Positions 8,704-15,795 of a stretch of DNA of 64,000 bases are shown here, piece by piece. The position numbers and the translations under genes were made by a program. Every line of letters begins with the position of its first letter. Position 1 is the first letter of the stretch. This stretch comes from Mycobacteriaceae bacterium (GTDB lineage: Bacteria > Actinomycetota > Actinomycetes > Mycobacteriales > Mycobacteriaceae): assembly GCA_029977845.1 (NCBI GenBank), contig JAPOKC010000009.1, positions 1-64,000 on the forward strand, given 5' to 3'. Below the pieces are notes generated by a model. The model did not search any database, had not been told where the DNA came from, and worked only from the letters and a program-made list of their open reading frames with translations.

Positions 8704-9881
8704 GCCCCGGCGGGAAGATTGTCGGGCGGTTCGATGCGTAGCTTTCGGGCGACCGGCACGTCGGTCGACGAATGCAGGATGATCGACAGCGCGATCGTCA
8801 CGGCGATGAGGTCGAAGAGCTTCTCCCCGTTGGGGATTCCGGCTTGCAGGACCAGCAGACCGTAGACCACCGAGGCGAAGCCCTTGGGGCCGAACCAGGC
8901 GGCGGTCAGCCGTTCCGAACGGGGCATCGGAGTGTGGATCAGCGACAGCAGCATCGACGCCGGCCGCACCAGGACGATGGCCACCACCGCGAGCAGCCAG
9001 CCCTGCCAGCCCAGGTGGGACAGACGTTCGGGGGTGATGAGCGCGCCGAACAACAGCAGTGCGGCGAACTTGGTCAATTCGGAGAGCAGATCGCCGAACG
9101 GTTCGAAGGCTTCCGCGGCGACATGATCGAGGGTGGCCAGGGCCGAACCGGCGGCGAAGGCCGCCAGGTACGGGTTGGCATGGGTCATATGGCAGGTGGC
9201 GTAGACGACGATCGCGATGGCGACCGGGCCCAGCGGTTGCAGGCGCGGTTCGGCGGTGAGGATCTTGGAGCGCCAGGCCAGCGCGACGAGTGCGGCCACG
9301 CCGACGCCGATCACCAGGCCCAGTACCAGTTCGGCCAGAACCGTGCTCAGATGCGAGCTCTCATGTTTGGCGATCGACAGGAACACCAACACGAAGGGCA
9401 GCGCCAGGCCGTCGTTGAGACCTGATTCCACGTTGAGCAGACGGCGCAGACGCATCGGGATGTCCGAGCGGCCCACCAGCGCCGAGGCGAACACCGGATC
9501 GGTCGGGGACAGGATGGCGCCGAGCAGAAAGGACGTCGGCCAGTCGAGGTTGGCCAGATAGTGCGCCGGCACCGCGATACCGATCATCGCCAGTGGCATA
9601 CCCAGTCCGAGCGCCCGGCCGGAGAGCCGCCAGCCCTCCCGCAGTGCGGGCACGCTGGCGCGTTGGCCGTCGGTGAACAAGACGGTGAACAACGCGATGT
9701 CGGCGAGCACCGCGACGATCCCGTCCTCGGCGCTCTGGGTGACCACGCCTAGGCCGCCGGGTCCCAGCAGAGCGCCGGCGACCAGGAACAGCAGTGCCGT
9801 CGAGAGCACCGTTCGCGCCGCGAGGCCGGACAGCGAGACGCTGATCAGCAACACGACTCCGTAGGCCAGCACCAGCGCCAT
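8685..9881 (-). CDS. sodium/proton antiporter, CPA1 (NhaP-like) family
   Basis: A 398-aa polytopic membrane protein with about 11-12 hydrophobic segments starting directly at the N-terminus. The ion-binding region SPTDPVFASALVG and the N-terminal LLGPGG segment are typical of cation:proton antiporters of the CPA1/NhaP group. Likely role: Na+ or K+ extrusion and pH homeostasis across the plasma membrane. A GGAGGTGACCC stretch just upstream of the ATG supplies the ribosome site. It is convergent with and overlaps the cyclodeaminase-like gene by 19 bp. Confidence 0.9.
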   Translation of the reverse strand: MALVLAYGVVLLISVSLSGLAARTVLSTALLFLVAGALLGPGGLGVVTQSAEDGIVAVLADIALFTVLFTDGQRASVPALREGWRLSGRALGLGMPLAMIGIAVPAHYLANLDWPTSFLLGAILSPTDPVFASALVGRSDIPMRLRRLLNVESGLNDGLALPFVLVFLSIAKHESSHLSTVLAELVLGLVIGVGVAALVALAWRSKILTAEPRLQPLGPVAIAIVVYATCHMTHANPYLAAFAAGSALATLDHVAAEAFEPFGDLLSELTKFAALLLFGALITPERLSHLGWQGWLLAVVAIVLVRPASMLLSLIHTPMPRSERLTAAWFGPKGFASVVYGLLVLQAGIPNGEKLFDLIAVTIALSIILHSSTDVPVARKLRIEPPDNLPAGAQGNSI

Positions 9882-9950
9882 GGGTCACCTCCTGCGACGA
9901 TGTCTACATCATGGACGCGAATCGAGACCCTGGTGTAGGTCTGGCGGACG

Positions 9951-9956
9951 TAGGGT
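9951..9956 (+). promoter_or_regulatory. -10 element for leaderless DsbA-like gene
   Basis: TAGGGT matches TANNNT and is followed by six bases and then the ATG at 9963. A transcript starting at or near the A of the ATG would be leaderless. No Shine-Dalgarno-like sequence competes in this interval. Confidence 0.4.
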
Positions 9957-9962
9957 GAGCAG

Positions 9963-10697
9963 ATGAACCGCCCGGACTACCCGGCCTTCGTGGACTTCCA
10001 CTTCGACGTGATGTGCCCGTTCGCCTATCAGACCTCGCGGTGGATCCGTGAGGTTCGAGAGCTGACCGGGCTGCAGATCAACTGGCGATTCTTCAGCCTC
10101 GAGGAGATCAACCGCGTCGAGGGCAAGAAGCACCCGTGGGAGCGGGAGTGGTCCTACGGCTGGTCGATGATGCGGATCGGCGCGCTGCTGCGCCGCAATT
10201 CCATGGATGACGTCGACGCCTGGTACGAGCGGGCGGCGCGGGCGCTGCACGTGGACGGCCACAAGCCGCACGATCCGGAGGTTGCGCGTTATCTGTTGGC
10301 GGAGTTGGGCTTCGAACCCGGACTCGTCGACCAGGCGATCTCCGATGAGACCACCAGCGACGAGGTGCTCGCCGATCACCGCCGGGTCGTCGATGCGGCC
10401 GGCTACGGGGTGCCGACGCTGTTCTTCCCCGACGGGCAGTGCCTGTTCGGCCCGGTGCTGATCGATCCGCCGACCGGAGAGGCGGCGCTGCGTCTGTGGG
10501 ACGCGGTGCTGGCGTGGACGGAGTTCCCGCACCTCTACGAACTACAGCGTCCCAAGACTCCTGCCGACGAGCAGGCGATCGTCGAGACGTTGCGGCCGTA
10601 TCTGGAGGCGCGCGACTGGGTTTCGATCAACCGCGGCGAGGTCATCACCTTCAACCGGGATCAGGCCGCGCGCAGCAGCCGAGCCACCTCGCCGTAG
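9963..10697 (+). CDS. DsbA-family thioredoxin-fold protein (Rv2466c-like), single active-site cysteine
   Basis: A 244-aa cytoplasmic protein of the DsbA/FrnE/2-hydroxychromene-carboxylate isomerase superfamily. The active-site loop is MCPFAYQTS: only the first cysteine of the usual CxxC is present. The cis-proline loop is [11 protein letters not shown] helical insertion fills residues ~70-150. The family includes the mycothiol-dependent reductase Rv2466c (CPWC); loss of the second cysteine points to a monothiol mechanism or a non-redox role. The last 37 bp overlap the convergent LLM oxidoreductase gene. Confidence 0.8.
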   Translation: MNRPDYPAFVDFHFDVMCPFAYQTSRWIREVRELTGLQINWRFFSLEEINRVEGKKHPWEREWSYGWSMMRIGALLRRNSMDDVDAWYERAARALHVDGHKPHDPEVARYLLAELGFEPGLVDQAISDETTSDEVLADHRRVVDAAGYGVPTLFFPDGQCLFGPVLIDPPTGEAALRLWDAVLAWTEFPHLYELQRPKTPADEQAIVETLRPYLEARDWVSINRGEVITFNRDQAARSSRATSP

Positions 10698-11677
10698 CGC
10701 CTGATGCGCTCGGGAACGTTGAGCGCGTTGTAGAACACCACGCGAGTGGCGAGCCCGGAGTACTTCTGCGACAGGGCATCGGCCAGACCGTCCCAGCTCG
10801 ACTCGGTGGCGAAGGCGGCGATGTGCTCGTCGGTGATCTGAGCGGCCATACCGGCGAAGTCGCCGGCCTTCTGCTTCTCCCGGATGCGTGCGGTGGTGCC
10901 GTCGAATCCCGCCTCGTCCCAGATGAACGCGTAGTTGGGGGTGCTGCCGTAGAAGCTCATGCTGGCCCGAACGAGTTCGCGCTCCTTGTCGCGTTCCTCG
11001 TCGGTGTCCCCGACGATCGTCAGGACCGGGACGATGACGTCGATATCCGCCGGTGATCGCCCTGCCTTCTGCGCCCCGGCCGCGATGTTCGGCAGCACAT
11101 GGCGCCGCAGATAACCCGGCTCACCGATCGGGTGCACGTGGACACCGTCCGCCACTTCACCGGCCATCCGCAGCATCCACGGATTCACTGCTGCCACATC
11201 GACTTCCGGATCGGCCTCCTTGATGCGGCCCGGGCTCCACTGTGGGGTGATGAAGTCGAGGTCGTAGAACTCCCCGTGGTGATCGAGCTTTCCGGTGCGG
11301 AACGCCGAGAAGCAGTCCTTGACCGCCAGCACGTAGTCACGCAGGCGCGGACCGGGCTTCTCGAAGTCGACCCCGTAACGGCGCACCACGTGAGTGCGCA
11401 CCTGGGTGCCGATGCCGAGCCGGAATCTCCCTCCGGTGGCCTCCTGTAACTCCCAGGCCACGGCGGCGGTGACGAACGGACTGCGTGGGAAGGCGACCGC
11501 GACGCCGGTGGACAACTCCAGGCCGGGGGCGGACTGGGAGGCGACCGCGGCGTTGAGATAGGCGGTGCGACCGGTTTCGGTGAACAGCAGACCCGAGAAA
11601 CCCGCGTCCCGGGTGGCCCGTGCGATCTCGCCGATCTGGTTGAGCGGCCGGGGAATCGTCATCGCGTCGACATCCAT
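10661..11677 (-). CDS. F420-dependent LLM-class oxidoreductase (TIGR03617-like)
   Basis: A 338-aa luciferase-like TIM-barrel protein. It begins [15 protein letters not shown] and includes [17 protein letters not shown], the [16 protein letters not shown] loop, and a C-terminal [18 protein letters not shown] helix, all typical of mycobacterial F420-dependent oxidoreductases. Substrate unknown. The ATG at 11677 is chosen over a start 27 codons upstream because the extra residues do not resemble the family. A TAGAGT hexamer lies eight bases before it on the minus strand. The end overlaps the DsbA-like gene by 37 bp. Confidence 0.85.
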   Translation of the reverse strand: MDVDAMTIPRPLNQIGEIARATRDAGFSGLLFTETGRTAYLNAAVASQSAPGLELSTGVAVAFPRSPFVTAAVAWELQEATGGRFRLGIGTQVRTHVVRRYGVDFEKPGPRLRDYVLAVKDCFSAFRTGKLDHHGEFYDLDFITPQWSPGRIKEADPEVDVAAVNPWMLRMAGEVADGVHVHPIGEPGYLRRHVLPNIAAGAQKAGRSPADIDVIVPVLTIVGDTDEERDKERELVRASMSFYGSTPNYAFIWDEAGFDGTTARIREKQKAGDFAGMAAQITDEHIAAFATESSWDGLADALSQKYSGLATRVVFYNALNVPERIRRYGEVARLLRAA

Positions 11678-11711
11678 GACTGGAGACTCTAGTTCTGGCA
11701 AACTCGCCGAT

Positions 11712-11873
11712 GTGACGAGCCTGCTGAGCGGCCGGGACCGCATCCTGTTCGGCATCACCCTGTCGGCACTGGTCGCGGTTCTGGTGACCTTCGACGGTGA
11801 GTCGCATTGGTTCGAGGGCGCCGTGCTGATCGCGCTGTACGTGGCGGTCGCGACCGCCTTCTGGTGGGGCTGA
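11712..11873 (+). pseudogene. remnant or microprotein resembling the C-terminus of a Ca2+/H+ (CaCA) antiporter
   Basis: A 53-aa frame with a possible GTG start at 11712 encodes two hydrophobic segments separated by FDGESHWFEG. The DGES.W.EG loop followed by a hydrophobic helix ending in FWWG is how calcium/proton exchangers of the ChaA/CAX type end. The other ten or so helices are absent: upstream lies the divergent LLM gene. The simplest reading is a decayed fragment left after deletion. A functional two-helix membrane peptide cannot be excluded. It sits four bases before the secreted nuclease gene and could be co-transcribed with it. Confidence 0.5.
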
Positions 11874-11877
11874 GCGA

Positions 11878-12540
11878 ATGCTGTTTCGACCTATGGTTCG
11901 GGGTGGCATCGCCGCGGCTGCCGGTGTCGCGCTCTGCTGGGGATCGGTGGCGCCGACAGCGGCGGCCGATGCCGGCTCGGTTCTAGCCCAATTGGCCGGC
12001 ATCGAGGTCAAGGGCCGCGCCCCCAAAACCGGGTATTCGCGTGGCGAGTTCGGTGACGCCTGGACTGACGACGTCACGGTCGCCGGGGGACACAACGGCT
12101 GCGACACCCGCAATGACATCCTGCGCCGCGACCTTATCGATGTGGTGATCAAACCCGGCTCCAACGGATGCGCGGTGCTCAGCGGGATCCTCAACGACCC
12201 CTACACCGGAACCACCGTGGCATTCGAGCGCGGGCCGGTCAGCTCCGCGCAGGTGCAGATCGACCATGTGGTCGCGCTGTCGGACGCCTGGCAGACCGGT
12301 GCGCAGCAACTCGACGACGTCACCCGGCAGAACTTCGCCAACGACCCGCGCAACCTGCAGGCCACTCTCGGCTGGATCAACAAGGAGAAGGGTGATTCCG
12401 ATGCCGCGTCCTGGTTGCCGCCCAACGACTCCTACCGGTGCGACTATGTCTCCCGTGTTGTCGAGGTGAAGGCTGCATACGGGTTATGGGTTACTCCGGC
12501 CGAACACGACGCGATCGAACGGGTTCTGGTCGGCTGCTAG
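11878..12540 (+). CDS. secreted HNH-family nuclease (DUF1524/GmrSD C-terminal type)
   Basis: A 220-aa protein with a Sec signal peptide ending near PTAAADA. The catalytic core contains IDHVVALSDAW followed by the Asn-rich metal-binding segment FANDPRNLQA and the helix GWINKEKGD, as in extracellular HNH nucleases. Three cysteine pairs are plausible (GCDTR/GCAVL, RCDY/VGC). Probable role: extracellular DNA/RNA degradation for nutrient scavenging. Its stop codon shares a CTAG with the convergent phytase-like gene, so no terminator fits between them. Confidence 0.85.
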   Translation: MLFRPMVRGGIAAAAGVALCWGSVAPTAAADAGSVLAQLAGIEVKGRAPKTGYSRGEFGDAWTDDVTVAGGHNGCDTRNDILRRDLIDVVIKPGSNGCAVLSGILNDPYTGTTVAFERGPVSSAQVQIDHVVALSDAWQTGAQQLDDVTRQNFANDPRNLQATLGWINKEKGDSDAASWLPPNDSYRCDYVSRVVEVKAAYGLWVTPAEHDAIERVLVGC

Positions 12541-13685
12541 GCGGCCGTCACACCGCGCAGATTCAGGCTGAGCAGGCCCTGGCGCTGCCCCAGGATTCCG
12601 CTGCCGTCGTCGGAGACCATCAGCAGGCTGTAGGAGCCGTCGGAGTGCTGCGGACCCAGGGCGGCGCCCTCGAAATTCAGGAAGGCGAAATATCCCTGCC
12701 AGAGAAGGGTTTTGCCGACCGCGGTGAAACCACCGTCGGCCAGGCTCGCCCACGCCGAGACATCGGTGGCGCCGGTGAAGTCGATCAGATAGATCCGTGA
12801 CCGGAACACCGGCAGGAAGCCGCCGAGTTCCCGTTCCAGCCCGAGCACCCGACCGTCGGGCAGGGCCACCATGTCGACCAGGCCACTGCGTTCGGCATCG
12901 GTGAAGGGGGACAGTTCGGCGATCGGGTCGGTGCGGTAGGCGTACTGCTCGACGGGAGTCAGATCGGGTCCGCTGAACTTCTGGATCCGCACCCAACTGC
13001 CGGAGGTGGTGCTCGACAGCGCCCCGTCGGTGCGGAGCGCCTCCTCATTGCCGGTCCACAGGACGTCGGCGCCGTAGGTGAGGGATTCCAGGCCGAAGTT
13101 GCCCTGGACATTGGCCGGCCGGTAGATCGCGGGAACGGCGATGGTGCCGACCTTCGACCCGTCGGACAGGCTGTACTCGCTGATGCTGGAGGCGACCTCG
13201 TCGGCCACCCAGACGCCGGAACCCGACGGGGTCAGCGCGATCCCCTCGGAGTCGGTGCCCAGTGCGGGGGCAGTGATGCCGGTGGCCACATACCCGGTTC
13301 GGATCCCGCCCAGTGCGGGGGTGAGCGAGGTGTAGGTCTGCCAGATGGAATCGGCGCCGTTGTCACCGACTGCGTAGTAGGTGGTCCCGCCCGCATAGGT
13401 CAGGCCGCTGAGTTCGGCAGCCCCGGTCTTCCCGCTGCTGAAGGAGTACGGGCTCAACGCGACCGGTCTGACGGAAAGGCCTGCGGCAGAACTGGTTTGG
13501 ACCATCGCGCCCGGCCGCGAGTCCCGGCGCACGGCGGGGCGGTGCGCACCCGTGACGGCGGTGCGTGCGCCCTCGGCCCGTTCGGCCCGGTCGGCCCGGT
13601 CGGCGTGGGCCGGCACCGCCGATGCGATCGCCGCACCGAATCCGAGTGCGGCGGCCGCCATCGCGATCCGGACGTCGATGTGCAC
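12537..13685 (-). CDS. secreted esterase-like/phytase-like beta-propeller protein
   Basis: A 382-aa protein with an N-terminal signal sequence (AAAALGFGAAIASAVPAHA) and a low-complexity Arg/Ala stretch. A domain like the esterase-like activity of phytase family follows, with markers AAELSGLTY, YYAVGDNG, DSEGIAL, GLESLTY, FTDAERSGLVDMVALPDGRVLGLERE and FLNFEGAALG. Members are predicted calcium-dependent phosphoesterases; activity here is unproven. It starts nine bases after the DUF4185 gene and is probably in the same transcript. Confidence 0.8.
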   Translation of the reverse strand: MHIDVRIAMAAAALGFGAAIASAVPAHADRADRAERAEGARTAVTGAHRPAVRRDSRPGAMVQTSSAAGLSVRPVALSPYSFSSGKTGAAELSGLTYAGGTTYYAVGDNGADSIWQTYTSLTPALGGIRTGYVATGITAPALGTDSEGIALTPSGSGVWVADEVASSISEYSLSDGSKVGTIAVPAIYRPANVQGNFGLESLTYGADVLWTGNEEALRTDGALSSTTSGSWVRIQKFSGPDLTPVEQYAYRTDPIAELSPFTDAERSGLVDMVALPDGRVLGLERELGGFLPVFRSRIYLIDFTGATDVSAWASLADGGFTAVGKTLLWQGYFAFLNFEGAALGPQHSDGSYSLLMVSDDGSGILGQRQGLLSLNLRGVTAA

Positions 13686-13693
13686 CGGCGCGT

Positions 13694-15160
13694 CTAGACC
13701 GCAGTGGTCTTCAGCGTGGAGAGGTCGGTCTCCATCAGCACGACGTTGTAGTTACTCCAGATCGACATATTCCAGTACAGCGTCTTGAGGTCCGGGTTGC
13801 CGCCGGCGTCGGTCAGCTGACCGGTGCCCGACAGCGGATGGATCATCGGGGCGTAGAGGCCCGGGTAGGTGATCGAGCTCGCGAGGGTGATCGGATCCGA
13901 CCACGGGCCCTCCGGGGTGTCCGCGGTGCGCAGGACGACGTTGTTGAGACCGTTGCCGTACAGCGTCACGTACTTGCCGAGGTATTCGTTGTACTGGACC
14001 GACATCTCGCTGACGTTGCCGCCGGTCTTGGCTCCGATCAGTCCGGCGAACCAGCCGCCGAAGAAGTTCGGGTTGTTGGCGATGTCGCGGATGAAGCCGA
14101 AGAGGCCGGCCGAGTTCGGCGAATCGCCGAGCACCGGTGCGGCGTAGGCCTGGTTCGACGTCCACGCGGTGCCGTCCCAGTACTCGTAGGCGCTCAGGTC
14201 GGTGATGTCGCCCTCCGGGAAGCGGGACAGGAAGGCCGAACCGGCGCGTCCGGCCGGGGTGCCGAAACCGTAGACGTAGCGGGTTCCGCCGGGGGTGACC
14301 TTGCTCTCCGGTTCCAGCACGTAGGCCATCTGCTGGAAGTTCTGATCGCCGAAGTGCCAGGCCTTGGTCGCGCGGAAGAATCCGGCGGAACGGATCGTCG
14401 AGGTCTGCAGCACCCACTTGTCGCTGGCCGGGTCATACTTCGAGACGGCCGAATAGTTGGTGGTCCACCGGCCCGGGGTGTCCCAGGACTTCACCGACAT
14501 GTAGCTGACGTAGTTGTCGGCGTCGGTGTAGATCGCGGAGGTGGGGATGTTGGTGGTCTCCGAGCCGATGATGAACACCTGATTGCGCGCGGCCGGAATG
14601 AACTGATAGGCCGGTCCGGTGTCGATCAGGCTCAGGCCGTTGTAGAGCTGGGTGTCATCACTGAGCAGCAGCACGTTCGAGCGCCAGTCGCCGCTCATGT
14701 TCGCGCCGCTGAACGTGTCGCCGAAGGCCAGCTGGGTTTTGCTGTTGACCGGGTTGAACCACATGATGCCCAGGTCGGTGCCGTAGACGTTGGCCCAGCT
14801 GGTGTTGTTGGTCTGCGTCCAGGTCGAGCCAGGGTAGGCGCTGTTGCGCTGGCCGGTCACCCAGCCCAGTTGTGTCGAGGCCAGCGTGGTGGGCGTGGCG
14901 GTCACCGCTGCGGTGGCGAGTTTCGAGGTGACCCGTGCGGTGCGGACGGTGGAGCGCTTGGCCGGCTTGGCGGGGCGGCTGGTCCCGCGGTGCACGGTCG
15001 AGGCCGGGCCGGCGTCAGTGGCGGTGCCGGCCGAGGCGGGTGCGGCCGAGGCGGGTGCGGCGGAGGCGAGCGCGGCCCCCACTCCCAACCCGATACCCAA
15101 CCCGACGGCTAACGCGCCGATCCGTCCGACGTGGGCCGCCGCGTTCTTCGGAGATCTCAT
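13694..15160 (-). CDS. exported DUF4185-domain protein
   Basis: A 488-aa exported protein. The signal region RIGALAVGLGIGLGVGAALA belongs to a class common in mycobacterial secreted proteins, followed by an Ala/Ser/Thr-rich linker. The DUF4185 domain (~110-488) has aromatic-rich blades such as GTDLGIMWFNP, TQLAFGDTFSG and LYWNMSIWSNYNVVLMETDL, suggestive of a beta-propeller related to glycosidases. Function unknown. The ATG at 15160 follows CAGGAG with good spacing. It is first in a two-gene unit with the phytase-like gene. About 170 bp upstream, to 15333, is non-coding and should hold its promoter. Confidence 0.8.
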   Translation of the reverse strand: MRSPKNAAAHVGRIGALAVGLGIGLGVGAALASAAPASAAPASAGTATDAGPASTVHRGTSRPAKPAKRSTVRTARVTSKLATAAVTATPTTLASTQLGWVTGQRNSAYPGSTWTQTNNTSWANVYGTDLGIMWFNPVNSKTQLAFGDTFSGANMSGDWRSNVLLLSDDTQLYNGLSLIDTGPAYQFIPAARNQVFIIGSETTNIPTSAIYTDADNYVSYMSVKSWDTPGRWTTNYSAVSKYDPASDKWVLQTSTIRSAGFFRATKAWHFGDQNFQQMAYVLEPESKVTPGGTRYVYGFGTPAGRAGSAFLSRFPEGDITDLSAYEYWDGTAWTSNQAYAAPVLGDSPNSAGLFGFIRDIANNPNFFGGWFAGLIGAKTGGNVSEMSVQYNEYLGKYVTLYGNGLNNVVLRTADTPEGPWSDPITLASSITYPGLYAPMIHPLSGTGQLTDAGGNPDLKTLYWNMSIWSNYNVVLMETDLSTLKTTAV

Positions 15161-15333
15161 CAACACGCTCCTGCTCGGCGAATAAGCGCAGGTCATCGAA
15201 TTTCGGGACACTGAACCCGCGCGGGTTACCCAGCACTGTACTTAACTTTTGCTCCGAATCTCCACCGCCACGGCTAACCCGCGGCGAGTGGACGGACACC
15301 GCGGGGGAGATCGTCGGTGGGCTGGGGTCTGGT

Positions 15334-15795
15334 TCACCACACCCAGAGCGACGGGTCTTCGGCCGGGTAGCCGGTGCACACGTCGGTGGCCCGTGCGGCG
15401 ACGCCCTTGTTGTTGAAGAAGAGCTTTGCCCAGTTCGGCCATTTCCAGGACATCGGTTCGAAGAACGCGTCAGTGGCGATGTCCTCGGAGTACTGCCGCC
15501 GGCCTGCGTAGTCCATCGAGAAGAACCAGCGGATGCGATCCCGCGCACCTTGCTGAACATCGGCCGGCTTGTTGTTGTAGTCGATCATGTAGCGCTCGTA
15601 GTAGACCGGCCTGACGTCACGGACCGCGGCCAGGATCTGCTCTGCCGTGCAGGGGGTGCGCAGGATCCGGTTCGGGATCGGGTAGTCATCGGTCGCGTCG
15701 GCCGAGGCGTGCGCCGGTGCCAGCGTGGCGGCCAGGGCGACGGCCAGGGCCGGCAGGGTCAGGCGGTTGAAGCGGTTGCGCATACGGCTCATCAT
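15334..15795 (-). CDS. exported DUF5078 protein, Rv0455c-like (MmpL-associated)
   Basis: A 153-aa protein with a cleavable signal peptide ending near AHASA. The mature part matches the DUF5078 pattern: DYPIPNRIL, a first Cys in [48 protein letters not shown] and a C-terminal PSLWVW. Two cysteines probably form one disulfide. The M. tuberculosis family member Rv0455c is required for siderophore secretion with MmpL4/5. Here the ATG overlaps the stop of the MmpL gene (ATGA), so production is coupled to the transporter. This strongly suggests a dedicated export accessory. Confidence 0.85.
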   Translation of the reverse strand: MMSRMRNRFNRLTLPALAVALAATLAPAHASADATDDYPIPNRILRTPCTAEQILAAVRDVRPVYYERYMIDYNNKPADVQQGARDRIRWFFSMDYAGRRQYSEDIATDAFFEPMSWKWPNWAKLFFNNKGVAARATDVCTGYPAEDPSLWVW

